From positions 22,529,752 through 22,593,751 of the forward strand of contig OZ005619.1 in NCBI GenBank assembly GCA_963930655.1: a stretch of 64,000 nucleotides of DNA, in the 5' to 3' direction. Numbering within the stretch: the stretch's first letter is position 1; each line of letters starts with the position of its first letter. Source of the DNA: Myrica gale. Taxonomy: Eukaryota > Streptophyta > Magnoliopsida > Fagales > Myricaceae. The position numbers and the translations under genes are program-made. Below, piece by piece: positions 33,032 to 46,924 of this stretch. Under the pieces are notes generated by a model. It did not search any database. It saw nothing but the letters and a program-made list of their open reading frames with translations, and was not told the DNA's origin.

Positions 33032-35631
33032 TACTTACGTCTTCTATTTGACCAACATCTGTTGTCCTTTGATCTCATCCGTATAATATGTTTCTTATCC
33101 TCATCCATCAAGTAAAATAAAGATCGTAACTTAGGCGTATGGACTTTATCTAAACTGATGGAATTTGGCATCATGGAGCTCCATATATGATATATATCGT
33201 TTTTCTTCTTTTTTTGTCAAACAATTCCGTACAATTGAGGCACTCGGACTATGACCACAATGCGTGTATGAAAATGAGAGGAAAGATGCAATTGTTGTGC
33301 ATACTCTGTCGAGTTCGATGGCAAATGGAAAGGAACAAGGTAGAATAATCTTTAAATAAAAAATAAAAAAATCCACGCTTAATTGAATGATAGAATGATA
33401 TAAAGTACAAATAGAGAGGATCAAGATAGAGAAGAATTATTTTTTAAAAAATAATTAAACCCTCAACTAAATTTCGGCAAATAAAAGGTACTGGGCTTTT
33501 TTTTTAAAAAAAAAAATCGTCCTTTTTTTCTCTGTCTGTTTTGTCATTGGTGGTTTAACATACACCAAGTAGTACCTTCGGGCCAGGTGCATTATAATGG
33601 GCTAAAGTCAACAAACACGGAGGATTATCTACGAGCCAGATGTATGCCAATGTGCTCCAGTCCACCTGGATCCACCCAATTCAATCGGGGATTCTGAGAC
33701 AAATTCTACAAATTCCTCTTCGCAGGAGACATCCCCACGGCTTTAGTAAATTATCCTGGCCAACAATAGAGCTTAGTCTTGTTCTCCTTCAATAAGTAGA
33801 AAAGAAAAATGTTTGGGCCCATGAAAACTTCGTCGCGTTGCTGATATATCCCGAACGGACAGCCATAGGGACAGACTGAAAAATGGGCTTCAATACCAAC
33901 ATCTTCGAAGCAAATATGACTTTCAATGCAGCCCGATTTGCTTTATCCTTTTCGTTTCAACTTGTCTGAGACAAAGCAGGAGTGCTTCTCACGGCCTCAG
34001 ATTTTCTGGCCCAAAGTCTCTCATAGTCATTTTCAAACCAGAACAAGCGTCCCCCCCCCCTCTCTCTCTCTCTCTCTGCCTCTTGCCTTTTAGGTCCGTA
34101 ACAGCGGATTACAAAGGTTTGTTCTGGACCCTGAATTCTAACAAACTATTGGATTGTGGATGCTCTTATATGATGGAATTACTGTAAAGAAAAGAATAGC
34201 TGAGGCCTATTCTTACACCATATTCCAAGCTTCCCAGAATGTACGAGATAATTAGAAGAAAATATATTGAGCTATTACGCTTAAAAGGTTAGATCTAAGC
34301 ATTTGTATAAATTCTCACACCCAACGTTTAATTAGATGATGAAGTTATCCCATGACTACTTGCTTGGCCAAGAAAGTAATTAATTGGACAGTCAAGTCAA
34401 ATGTCCATAAACTGGAATCAATTAGCCTACAAATATAAGCTATAACAGGCTAGCCATGTGACGTTATATATATATATATATATATAGGAGTGTTTATTGT
34501 CTTTGACCCAAGAAAGAAATGAGCGAGGACCTCGGAATCAAATATAAGCCTACGATTATATCTTTCAACAGCCATGTGAATTTTGACAATAAAGGGTTCA
34601 GAGAGGCCGGCCTTGACGTCTATAGATAGCTAGCTAGCTGTTAAAACCCTGATCTTGTTTTAATTAATGTGAATTATCATGGGAAATGGTGTCCTTAAAA
34701 TACATGCATATGCTTCGAAGCCTCAAGCCGATCGAATAAGCATGGGGCCAGACAAGTTCATCTTGTCAAACTAACATCTGCAAATGGAAGCCAACCCGGC
34801 CGCTAGGGACAAATTAAAGCCCTGCAAATGGATTTTTGCCATGATTTGCGTTTCATGTTGGTTCACTGTGAGGCATATTTCAACTGATCATGAACAATGT
34901 CTTAGTTTTGTGATGTGATTTGTCTAGCCAGCAAAGTGGTACGTGTGGGGTACTCTACTAAGTAAGCAAAATAAATAATAGCTTTTGTGCATATGATTTA
35001 ATACCCAGGGAGAAATCCACTATCGTTTGGAGAAAAAATGGACCCCTATGTGTCAGCATAAGATTCTGAAAGTATCAAGCTATATATGAACCAAGTCAGA
35101 TTACAATTGAAATCCGTGATTAATTAGTAGGCCCCAGAACCGCGTATAGCATGAACATGCATGCATGCACAGTTCACAAGGGCTAGCAGAAGAAATAAAT
35201 AAATATACTGTAAAATTAAAAATAAACATTCAAGTCGATCGAGGGAACACATTTTCCTCCTACACCTTCCCTACCTAATAACTAAACAATTAGAGAAGAA
35301 CAAAAAATATTATAGAAAAATATCCAAGTGGATACTCAAAGGTATGATTCTTACACCAAATGCACATATATATGCAGCAGGTACAGCTTTTCGATCGAAG
35401 CCACACATTATTCTGTACACAAAAAGGCTAAGAAATTACTTTGACTGATGATTGAGAAAAAAAAACAGTACTTACTGTTCACGCTTCACGCGTTTGTTTT
35501 CAGGGTCTACGTACACGGTACATCATGATTAACTTGAAGAAATCTTCAAGCGAATCGATAAGACTAGACTTCCCTCTGCAATCGGAGGCTGCCGTTAGCT
35601 ACTGCCATCAATGACTTTGCATGTTGAATGA

Positions 35632-36223
35632 GTTTTTTTTTCCCTGATCAATAGAAAATAACAACAAACCAAAACTAACAACAAAAGTCTCAGTCCCGCA
35701 CTAAAACATGTGCAGGAATACAAGAATAATTAAGAACTCCAAAACTACAAGTAGACAATGCCCATTGGGCCATAGAATGAGCAAGAATATTCCTTTGCCC
35801 AGGAATCCAAGCAAGACTGCAGCCAAGATTACACTAAAAAAACTCCCGCAAGGAAGACATGAGATCCACTAGCAACGGACCAGGAGATATAGAAACATCC
35901 AGAACCATTTGACTGAGAGTAAGGCAGTCTGTTTCAAAATCTATATCATGCCAATCAGAATCAGAAGCTAAAAAAGTTGCAGCCACAAGCGCAGAAGATT
36001 CACTCATAAGAGGGTTAATACTGGAAATTTGCTCCATATACAAAAGATAGATGGAGTTTTCCGAGTCTCTAAAGGCAGCAGCTATTACAGCTATCCGGTT
36101 TCGACAAGCCACATCAATATTACACTTCAACCGACCAATATTTGGAGGGCACCACACATTCCCATTCGATATCTCCGAAACACGCCATGCATGTGAATGT
36201 TCTAAAAATCTCTGTCTCACCAT
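35632..36223 (-). mobile_element. 5'-truncated LINE remnant with RNase H-like domain
   Basis: On the minus strand, WCPPNIGRLKCNIDVA, then AAFRDSEN, ALVAATFLA, FETDCLTLSQMV and, after an in-frame TAG at 35,834-35,836, LAWIPGQRNILAHSMAQWAL form the RNase H-like domain found at the C terminus of plant non-LTR retrotransposon polyproteins. The frame ends at 35,690. A run of ten A residues on this strand (plus 35,632-35,641) is the likely poly(A) tail. The element is severely 5' truncated and non-functional. No target duplication was found. Confidence 0.75.
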
Positions 36224-36783
36224 TTATATATCTTCCTATATGGAATAGTCACAGTAATGTTGTTTCTACCGTTTTTAACGTACTGATACTTCTTGGAAAC
36301 TTCTTCAAATTTGTGGAAATTCATTCAAAATTTATTTTAATTATCGGAAAAATCTTTTTTCACCCTAAATTATGAGACTAACATTAGTTAAATGTCTAAA
36401 TTATCAATTTTCTCACTTTAAGAACTATCAAAATTCATTAATTTGTATATTTTTACTAGATCTTGCAATTGAAATGAGCGAAAAATAGATTAGAAAAGTA
36501 ACAATCTTTATGGTCAGATTTGTTTAGAAGGAGCGTATTGATAAATTTGAATAATTTGAGAATATATATATTAATGTGATGTAATTAATAGTTTAGACTT
36601 TTAAATGACACTAATCTCATGATTTGGAGGAAAAGTCTTTCCCTTAATTCTCTCATTTTCATCTCCTTTACCAATATAATAATTAAACTCTTTTTTTACT
36701 CGAAATGAATAAAGGAAAATAGCAACAGGAATATCACCTATTACATCAAGGCGTACATTTCTATTCGTATATATGCAAAGTCA

Positions 36784-37140
36784 ACTATACACGACCAGCT
36801 AGGCACAATATATATCATCTATTAATATCACCTATTAATGAAAGGATAGCTAGCTTAGCAATAAGGTGACATTTCAACCAAGTAATATGAATAATTTTTC
36901 TCATTATAGATAAGCAGTATCCCTAGATCTAGAGATATTTTACATCATTTTGATTTATTATTTTGAGAGAATAAGTTGAACTTGAAACAACTTTATTACT
37001 ATCTATATCTCCTGAATGTTTGAATAGACTGTAATTAATGAGGAAAATTATCATTATTACTCCGTTAAAATGTCACCTTATTGCTCCAGCTATCCTCCTC
37101 ATTAATAAACAAATATTGTGTCTAGCTGGTGATCTATACC
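36784..37140. repeat. Long imperfect inverted repeat (foldback)
   Basis: The left arm (36,784 to about 36,910) is complementary to the right arm (about 37,030 to 37,140). Matching anchors are agctagGcacaata with tattgtgTctagct, and aataaggtgacattt with aaatgtcaccttatt. The arms are about 110-125 bases with small gaps, and the spacer is about 120 bases. It is non-coding. It could be a MITE or a hairpin small-RNA locus. Confidence 0.7.
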
Positions 37141-40100
37141 AACCAATCTTTCTCTGCAAACCAGAGAGTAGCTAGCATAATATTGGAAGAGCCTGGTTGC
37201 GAACCAACAGAGTAAAAATGTTCTTCTTTTTCCTTTTTACACTGAAATGTCAATGATAAGAATTAATAAGAAGTTTCTTTTTTTGAAAAAAAAAACAAAC
37301 GAGAGAAAATTTATCCCCCTTTTTGCAAAATTTCAAAGTAATGCACCCAAACCAAACGAGATTTAATATATTTATTGCATTCAAATTAAGCACACGCATT
37401 TAAATTTCCTGCCAATTTGCTAGAAAAATATTTACTTGCATTAATCGCTAACCAGCAAAAGATCATTGACTTTTCGATGTGTAAATGCTCTGTACATCTT
37501 GATATATATGGTCCTAAAAGATATCAAACGTTTTCGAATGAATAAATTAGATAAAAATAATAATGATTTAAGCATACATATTTGTTTAAAATGGTAAAGC
37601 AAATCTATCTTCATACTTATATAATTGGATTGCTATTATATTCCCTTCAATGAATTACCTCATACATCGTAATCGGAGGCCACCACTTTTTAGAATATTG
37701 TCAAGCAAAAGATAAGGAAATTGGTCCTAATAATTCGCCTCAGTAACACACCACCTCGGACTGATCATCTGCGAATTAGGGTGAGACATTAGCTTTTGCC
37801 ATCCCTCTGTATTATTATGTGTCTGGGAATTTTTAGCAATCCTCATGTGAGGATCCAGGCCTGGCCTGATCAGATGCACGAATCTTATCCCGTGCATGTT
37901 TCGTTCTTGATGAGGTTAATAGGTGTCTGAATTGTTGTCAACCAAATAAAGTTCATGATGGAGCACTTTCACGTATCAGCTTACTTCCCTTGATCTTTTT
38001 CTTCTTTCCCTTTAAACAACGAAACATCTACCTTATGTACATGTGGTTAGTGTCTATGCAATTATGCAAAGACAGATAGGAGGAAATCTATATATAAAGG
38101 GAATTGGGTTTGAAATATTGTGCATGCAGGGACAGATATATGTAAAATTGTGAGCTGTACTAAAGTACTTGTACTACTGCTTGCGTGCACTAAGGAGTGG
38201 ACGTTTTGGAACTTTCCATTTCTGAAATATTGACACAGAATCACGAATATTAATTAGCAATCAAGTCATTAGTCGCACCAAATTATTACATCACTTTATT
38301 ATATATATATATACCTCGTTTTTGTTACTTGCGAAATTGATCGTTTCCTTAGGTTAATATTTATCATTGTCTGCTACAAACTGTTTATTCATTTTCTTAA
38401 TTTTCTGCTGTAAACTGGTCCAGACTTGGGAATCTCAAGATGTAAAGACAAGTTAATACTTTCTCACATTTTGTAAAGCTTGAAAGACAACCGAAACGAG
38501 TACATGACCAACCCATTGCTCATGAAAAAGAATACAGCAACAAATTGTTCAACAAGAATATCCTAAAAAAACATGTCAGAGCTCTAATAAATCACATCGT
38601 AAAGAGCAAAATTCGAACTGCAATGCAATCCATTTGCTGGACCTGAACTGAATGTGGTAAAGCAATACAACTGGAACAAAATTTAGGACGAATGAACCGA
38701 ACAATATAGCTTCATTTAGTTACAATTAGAGAAGGATTTTTTTTAAAAAAAAAAATCCATCATGAAAGCGCGCAGTTGCGTGCGGAGAAGCCAATTATGA
38801 CAAGCCAGTGCCTCTGCCTCTCATGGGAGGACGGCGAATTGTATCCCCTGAGACAACCTAGAAATTGCATGGTATCTATATCCATATTTGTCTACTCAAG
38901 GACGAAACCCTAGCATGGCGTGTCTAGCTTGCACCACCAGCGACATAACTGTATGCATGATCTAGCTAGCTAGATGGTCTCCAACTTGGTTCTGCCTCTC
39001 TTCTTTAACTAACTAACGCTTAAAATATGAAATAAATTAACCACGAATTGTATTTCCATGACCGGATGAAGACAGATCTGGGCCAAAACATCTCTAGTCA
39101 AGGACTTGTGCTGGTTTCCACTTTTATAACCTTTTTTAAATTGAGGTGTGCTTTCCTCAAGGGAACCTATTTTCTAGGAAACAATGGTGCCATATTTGCA
39201 TAAGGTTTGGACATATTAGCTAGAGGTCCGATTAGCCTTTCAAAAGATATATGCATGGTGATCGGTTTTGTTTTCAAGGTTCTCTCGGGCACGTTGCTTA
39301 GTTCCCTCAGACGGATAGGATGATCATTTAGTAATACGATTATTTATGCAGAAATACATGGCCCGGAAAATGTATATGTACTCTCTCTCCCCCCGCCCCC
39401 TCCCTCTACACATGGGCGCGAGTACATGTATTATACCGGCATATGTATGAAGGAAGATTTTGAGCAGGTAACGATTACCTACAGAATTCACAACAGTACG
39501 CTTCTTGGCCCTTAATTAACAAGCAATGGCCTGCTAGGTTAAAAATGGACGGAAATAGACAAGAGATTTGACCGAGTCCTGATATGCAGGCGTGAATAAA
39601 AGAAGTCTATTCATGAACTTGCCAATTCAAACTCATTTACTTGACGCCACTACACTTCCATGTGAGAAAAACCATTTATTCCAGTCAATTATGATCTCCT
39701 CGATCGAAAACTTGTTCCTTTGGTGAGGATAAAAAAGGATTAAAGTCAATTAAGTGGAAATTTTGAAAGGCTTAGTCAGTTTTTGTCGTTGCATTTCAGG
39801 ACAAGAGTTTGGCCAAATGATCAAATGTTCACTGGAAATTCCTAATCTGTTGACAACTCAATATACGGTTAATTTGAAGCTTCCGTGTTGCTGCTTAGGA
39901 GTTAGGAAGCTAGAAGTACTTACGCTTGGGAGTAGGATAGGGGTCGCAGTCATCATATATATTCATAGACATGCTTGGAGGCTTGAAAAAAATTGGGCAG
40001 TGGTTGGGGTGTCAACTTCCATAAATGACTAATCACGGTGCATGTATATATAACCCAATATTCGCATAGTTTGATAAGCGACATAAAAAATAATACCACA

Positions 40101-42429
40101 TATTTTGCCGATGGTTGACATTTCTTGCCCATAATTGATATCCAGCTTGAACGCAACACTATTGGTCTCTGGTTTGCTTTTATATATGGGTAATAACATA
40201 AGACCTATTTGCATTTGCTAACTACTGTGCCATCGGATAAATAAATGCTTCAACCGAAAGAAAAAGAAAAAGAAAAGAACAAACAAGAATATTTCACTGT
40301 TCTTTAAAGATCAGGTTGGTATTCCATGAAGATTTAAGCTGTAAATGCAGGGTGTACGCATGGCGCAGCATGAAAACGGCGGCATCGAACTATAATTCCT
40401 CGTTTCAGTACTGCTGGTTCTTTTTATTGAATGTCAAAAGAGGGAACCATGCCCTTCATGATTGGCCAACAGTACTTACAATTCACGACGACTCGGCGAT
40501 AAGGACTAAAACACTAAGAAATGGGTATATGATTCGCTTTCTTATCAATGATCATAAATTATAAACTACCCTAAACCCTAATACTATAAGGCATCTATGA
40601 TCTATGTCTATAACATGATTCATGAATATATAATACTCCTTTCTTCTAATTAAGGGCCACGCCAATTATGATGCAACCTGTAAAGAGCTAACATATATAG
40701 CATGAGTAGTCCAACCCGACAACGAACTAGCAATAGTACTATAATCTGCCATTAATGCTAGGTCGACTAGCTAATTCCTCTCTCGGAAAACAAACGAATA
40801 AAGATGGTGAACCGAATTCATAGAATTTGCTTCTTAATTTTCTCGTTTTGGGGGAAATAATGCCATTTGGTAGTTCTATCTGTGGGGTGCAGGTCCTAAC
40901 TGAAATGTCGACATGGAGGCAAGCTTGCTTGTAGAAGATTAATGTCATGAACTGCATAATGGAACGAAGTAGTAGTATTTCCTCAAAATTCATGATTTTT
41001 CACCCTAGAGTTTTCATGAGATCAGTTCAACTGATCTCGCCTCATGCGTGTTAACCCTTACTCAGCTCTAAAGGGTCACTTTTAGAAATCCATCTCGATT
41101 ATTAATTATTTGGCGTGCATGAGATGAGGGAACAACATAGATATGCTTTAGAATTAATTAGTTAGGCGCAAAAATACTTTGAACACCTCATCAACGAAGA
41201 AGATCGAGCTCACATATCCAATTAATTAGCTAGCGTACGTAGAGTGGTATTCTATAAGAACATATACGATATTCCTTCCGTTGATTCCTCGCAAGGTTAT
41301 AAGAATTGCAAGAATATTACTGGTGCATGCGAAGCTAGCTACTTACTTTTCCAACTTTAATTCCAATTATTTCCCCTTTTTTGTTAGATGATCAATCAGT
41401 TGGTGGACAATATATCCCATTACCATTCGAACGACTATTCCACCTTATTCCATGAATTTCACGGCCCCAAGAGACTAATTTTATATACCTTCTAATTCAT
41501 TTTTAGTCCAGAAGAAAAAGGAGTTTTCATTTTTGGTTAGAGCCACATAAACACCCACTTTTGACCAGCACTGCATCTCTATTAGAATTAACCAAAAGTC
41601 GCAATATCTCATTCTTTTGTAGTGTACCGAATTAAGTTTGACAAAGTTTAATTACCTGCATGATCTTCATCTGATCATGAACTGTAATTAGATTATCCTT
41701 AGGGACGAGAAATCAACGGAGGATAAATAGATTAAGTTTGGCCAATATTTGAAGAATATCAATCTCAAAATATCATTAAGACAATTTTTCACTAAGTAAT
41801 AACCCCTTTAAGAATCAACTAGTTATAATTAGGCCCCATAACTTACCATGTTGAAATACCATATGACTTGGTCAGAAATAGCATATAGATTTGAGAAACA
41901 ATAATATTATACTAATAACCGATAATCAGTACTCCTGTGGTAGTTAAATCTTCGAGACTCAATTAAACTTTTTTTTATATACACGCATGCAAAATCAATA
42001 TAACATATCAAATCAAAATCATTGGCCAGAGTTCTTCAGGATTCCTTTACGTACTATATATTGAAACGTGATACCCACGAACTTTGTCCTAATTGCATTA
42101 TATATTTCTGATTTCCGAATAATTGTATGCCCTAATCATTCCGTAAATTAGGTGGTGAAGAAAACAATGATAATGTAATGCAACTGTCATGATGTAAAAG
42201 TAATGCTAAAGTTAACCTGCCCTTATGATATAAAAATGTTTAGACAAGCCTAGCTAGACCCCAAAAATAAGTACTACAAAGAAAAAAAAATATAACCAAA
42301 TTAATTTTAATTAAAAATTAAGAAAATAACCATCCAAGTGATCACTTCCACGTGATTCCTGCTCCCCAATATCTTTTTTCCCATGGTTATCTTGTATTAC
42401 TATTAACTATATATGTTCTTTAATCATAA

Positions 42430-42615
42430 TGCAACGACAAAAACTGGTTTCGATATATATAAATTATAAAATAATATATCTCTCATCATCAAATTATTAT
42501 TTTTTATTATAATATTTATTTAAATATTTTCTCTCTTCATTTTTTTCATCAAATTTTATAAAATATCTTTACTTTTTCACAATTCCCAATTCTCCAAAAT
42601 TTTTACTGCCGAACA
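42430..42615. repeat. AT-rich repeat, second copy
   Basis: This is related to 26,800-26,920. It ends near ttttactgccgaacacc, a sequence typical of element ends. Confidence 0.45.
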
Positions 42616-43654
42616 CCACCATAATATAATTATACTTAAAGGTCCAAATATTTATTAACTCTAATCAACTATTAACTAGAATCAACGGGTCTGCAAATGG
42701 ATACCGAAAAATAAAATTTTCTTACTGAAATGGACAACCATTTTAAAAAAATATATATTCCGAAAATATTTTTGATATATGGAAGAAAAATATCACAAAT
42801 TTTACTCCGTGAGAGACATGATTGACTCATTCTATCAGGAAGGCCCAGAGGAAATCCTTTTATAACAGGTATCATGACAGCCTCTCAGGACAAAAAGGAA
42901 AAATCATCACTTGCCAATTACAATGTTCTAACGTCTAGTATTACCGTCTTCAGGGCAGCTCTAAGGTAATTGTGTCCTTAAGCCAAACAATAAAGTGTTG
43001 TCTTTTTAGAATAATTTAAAAAATAAAATATTAATAAAAATTAGTTAAACATATTCTTATAACTTTTTAAAATGTAAAATTACTTATCAAAGTTTTATAT
43101 TCTAGATTTGTTAATATATTATTTTCAATTAATAATATTATTAATTCATTTAATCTTTCTTTTGTCATCGTTCTAAAGTAAGATTTTATTAGTTTTAATG
43201 ATAACTAAAAAAATACGACTTAAAATTAAAATTAAAGTAAAAATTTAAAATAAAAGTAACTAGGGATTTAGTGACAAAAGATAAGAGTTTAGAAATTCCA
43301 AGAAATAAGAATAAAAAACAAAATGGTTGAAATAGGATTTTTAGTTATTTTTATAATTGACAGTTGTCTCAAGTAAGTTTAAGTTATAAATTTTAAGTTA
43401 TTAGTTAAGGCTTAAACAGCTAGCAATTTATCACAGTAAAAAATTAAATAAATTACACCAAAAAATATTAATCTAGATATGAAAAGTTAATCTCAAAGAG
43501 ATTCTATATAACTTTTTATTAAAGAGATTGAATCAAGGGGAAACTTTATAGAGTTTCTTTGAATTAATTACAATTAATATCTTTAAATAAGAATATTTTA
43601 TGGGCTTAATTGAGATTTTATAAATAATACTGAAAAATTAATACTCATTCAATC

Positions 43655-43918
43655 AAGGAGATTTAATAGGCCTCTTCGATCAATATACTCTTTAAGTTAA
43701 GTTTTTTAGGTAATTTTTTAAAATACACCATTAAATAAAATTTTAAATTGGGAACCTTCTAAATTTGGAGAAAAGTTAACGTTCTTTCAATAAGAAGATT
43801 TAATAGGCTTATTCAATTAATATATTTAACGTCAAGTTTTTTAAGTTTTAATATTAAATTTTATTTAAATATACTATTAAAAAAATTGAATAGGAGACCT
43901 CTTAAATTTAGAAGTCTT
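43655..43918. repeat. Diverged tandem duplication, about 135-base period
   Basis: The ordered words agatttaatagg, caat(t/a)tat, tcaagttttttaag and then attaaa recur at 43,655-43,790 and about 43,787-43,918. It is AT-rich and non-coding. Confidence 0.45.
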
Positions 43919-43972
43919 AAGCAAAAGTCTATACCGGCTATAGTTAAGCAAAAGTCTATACTGGCTATAGTT
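43919..43972. repeat. Two-unit 27-base tandem repeat
   Basis: Units 43,919-43,945 and 43,946-43,972 begin aagcaaaagtctata and differ by one base (c/t). It lies about 540 bases before the GH3 gene. Confidence 0.85.
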
Positions 43973-44182
43973 GGAGCCGGCCCTAACCGTGCTGGTTCAG
44001 ATTATTCAAAGTTAGGTTCATTGCCATGTTTAACGGAAATTGCATTTGCATAGATTAATTAGTATTATAACCTCGCCCTTCTCGTCTCTGAAAGTTGCTA
44101 ATTAGCCGGCAGCCATCGTTGTTCGAGACCGAGGCCAACAGCTTTACAAGTCCTTGCTGATCTGGTATTAATTGGTCCCACC

Positions 44183-44426
44183 TGTCGGGTTTCCTCTTAG
44201 CATTCTTACGTGTTATGGGCCCCACATGTCCCCGCCTCGGGCATCAGTTTCTGAGACAATTATCTTTTTAGCTTTTGGGGTGTCGTTACGTGACCAGAAG
44301 CTCCGCTAGAGTCCTTCCACACCGGTATACAGTTGGTCCGCGCATCCACGTGGCCAATTTTTTGAGGTGGAATATGACGTGGTGTAGAGAAAAATATGAT
44401 AAATTCTATTTCATTTCACCTATAAG
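44183..44426 (+). promoter_or_regulatory. GH3 promoter with auxin-response-like sites
   Basis: TGTCGG at 44,183-44,188 is a high-affinity ARF half-site. GAGACA at 44,253-44,258 is the reverse complement of TGTCTC. TGTCGT lies at 44,281-44,286. A G-box CACGTG lies at 44,347-44,352 and TGACGT near 44,376. TATAAG at 44,421-44,426 is a plausible TATA box 88 bases before the start codon. GH3 genes are classic early auxin-induced targets, so these sites fit, although six-base motifs arise by chance. Confidence 0.55.
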
Positions 44427-44513
44427 AAGCAGGCTCTCTCACGAGCTATGAACCGCACTAGCCACTACACTACCGATTTTCTTCTCCTTTTTTGTCTGTC
44501 TAAGCTTTCAACA

Positions 44514-46754
44514 ATGGAAGTTCATTCAGAGCTCTCCTTCCCTCTCCGCCCTCCGACATGCGAGAAGGACGCGAAAGCTCTTCAGTTCATCGAAGAGATG
44601 ACAAAGAACGCAGATGCAGTCCAAGAGAGGGTTTTGGCAGAGATTCTGAGGCAGAACTCTGACACCGAGTACCTCAGGAGGTTCCATCTCAATGGGGCAA
44701 CGGATCGCGACACGTTCAAATCGAACGTCCCTGTGGTTACCTATGAGGATATTCAGCGTGAAATCCAGCGAATTTTTAATGGTGACCGCTCCCCCATCTT
44801 GTCCGGTCACCCCATTTCTGAGTTCCTCACCAGGTGCAAATACTGTCAATATTAATCGCTCCTTTATACTTGTTATAGCATAGACATATATGGTGTCTCA
44901 CAGTCACAGATGGCAGCTCACAGTCACAGATGGCAGAAGTAGTCTTACTCATAATCTCTGTACTCAGATAAGGCGTTTATGTTTAGAAAAACAGCCTTGC
45001 AGAAAAATTGTCCTAAATCACAAAACCACCGTTGCACATCGTCTGCATAAAACCACGTTAGCCTATGGTTTTGTCTAAGGCAATTAAAGTATACGCGCGC
45101 TAATAACATCCTTTTTTTTATCGTTTCGAGTTCTTATATGTATCTCTTTTGGGATAACAAATTGAGATATTTTGCAGCTCTGGGACTTCGGCAGGGGAGA
45201 GAAAATTGATGCCAACGATTCGTGAAGAGTGGGACCGTCGCCAGCTATTGTACAGTCTTCTCATGCCGGTGATGAACCTGTAAGTATACCTAGGAATGCT
45301 TCGAGTATCCACGATTGCCAAGCGTCATTTTTCTTGCTTGAAACCTAGTTACAATTTTTCCTTTGTTCTTTTACAGATACGTCCAGGATCTGGACAAGGG
45401 GAAGGGACTCTACTTCTTGTTCGTTAAGGCCGAGACCAAGACTCCGGGTGGCCTCTTGGCACGTCCGGTGCTCACCAGCTACTACAAGAGCGACCATTTC
45501 AAGAACAGGCCATTTGACCCTTACATGGTCTACACGAGCCCGAATGAGGCCGTTCTCTGCGCTGACTCGTTTCAAAGCATGTACACCCAAATGATCTGCG
45601 GTCTCATCATGCGCGAAGAGGTCCTCCGAGTCGGTGCTGTGTTTGCCTCGGGCCTACTCAGAGCCATCCGGTTCCTACAACTTAACTGGCAACTACTTGC
45701 CCATGACATCTCACAAGGAACCTTAAACCCTAAAATCACAGACCCTTCTCTACGTGATTGCATTTCCAAAATTATCAAACCAAACCCAGAACTCTCGGAG
45801 TTCATAACCAAGGAGTGTTCAGGAGAGAATTGGGAAAGTATAATCACAAGAATTTGGCCGAACACAAAATATCTAGACGTGGTTATAACGGGTGCTATGG
45901 CTCAGTACATACCCACGCTTGACTATTATAGTGGAGGGCTGCCTCTTGCTAGCACCATGTTCGCGTCCTCCGAGTGCTACTTTGGGCTTAACCTCAAGCC
46001 AATGTCCAAGCCTTCTGAGGTTTCCTATACTATCATGCCAAACATGGGTTACTTCGAGTTCTTGCCACTCGAGCAGAACGATCCAGCTCTATCTCGTGAC
46101 TCACCTCCACGTCTTGTCGACCTAACCAACGTAGAAGTTGGGAAAGAATATGAGCTCATAATTACCACCTATGCTGGACTTTGCCGCTACCGAGTGGGTG
46201 ACATCCTCCAAGTCACCGATTTCTACAACGCGGCTCCACAATTTCGATTTATAAGAAGAAAGGATGCTCTTTTGAGCATCGACGCTGACAAGACGGACGA
46301 GGCCGAGTTACAAGGGGCCGTCAGTAATGCATCAGTGCTCCTACAGGGATTCAACACAAGTGTGGTAGAATACACAAGCTACGCAGAGACAAAATCAATC
46401 CCAGGACACTATGTTGTCTACTGGGAGTTGTTAGTGAAGGACCCGGCCAACACGCCGACTCATGAGGTTCTGAACAACTGCTGCTTAGCCATGGAGGACT
46501 CGCTGAACTCGGTGTACAGACAAGGCCGAGTTGCAGACAACTCAATTGGACCACTTGAGATCAGGGTGGTTAAGAATGGCACATTTGAAGAGCTCATGGA
46601 CTACGCAATCTCTCGGGGTGCCTCTATCAACCAGTACAAAGTGCCGAGGTGCGTGAATTTCACCCCCATCATGGAACTCCTCCACTCCAGAGTGGTCTCG
46701 GTGCATTTCAGCCCTGCTGTGCCGCACTGGACCCCCGAACGACGTCCTCGTTGA
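44514..46754 (+). CDS. GH3: GH3 indole-3-acetic acid-amido synthetase
   Basis: Three exons (44,514-44,833; 45,178-45,279; 45,377-46,754) give 599 residues, the usual GH3 length. These cytosolic enzymes adenylate the carboxyl of auxin and transfer it to an amino acid, lowering free auxin. The three ATP/AMP-binding motifs of the fold are visible: [10 protein letters not shown] at about residues 107-116 (created across the first splice), ASSECYFG near 336 and YRVGDILQV near 411. The C-terminal [11 protein letters not shown] resembles the auxin-conjugating group II members such as GH3.1-GH3.4. An in-frame ATG at 44,448 lies only 22 bases after the TATA box, so the ATG at 44,514 is preferred. Intron 1 contains an exact 20-base tandem duplication at 44,897-44,936. 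The gene is intact. Confidence 0.93.
44897..44936. repeat. Exact 20-base tandem duplication in GH3 intron 1
   Basis: The 20-base unit beginning ctcacagtcacag and ending atggcag occurs at 44,897-44,916 and immediately again at 44,917-44,936, without mismatch. Confidence 0.95.
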
Positions 46755-46924
46755 CCACATGACAGAATGGAATAAAAGAGAAGTTAAAAAATATATGGGG
46801 CAACCACCAGCCACGAAGGCCGTGCTTTCACTGCTTTGTTCAATTTATTTACCTTTTAAAAGTGTCTTTTATTTCAGTTTCTTTTTCGCAAGTTGCAGGC
46901 CTGTAGGGTGTTTGTCTGTGTAGT

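Larger units (their letters stand above)
33032..44182. other. 11-kb gene-free interval
   Basis: Apart from a LINE RNase H relic (35,632-36,223), a foldback (36,784-37,140) and AT-rich repeats near 42,430-42,615 and 43,655-43,972, I see no gene. Short open frames here are of low complexity and lack recognisable domains. Simple TA and CT repeats occur (34,061-34,077; 34,467-34,486). Confidence 0.55.

Noticed and set aside
40570..40583. Telomere-like ccctaaaccctaa
   Set aside because: Only two units; this is a common telobox-like word and not evidence of an interstitial telomere.
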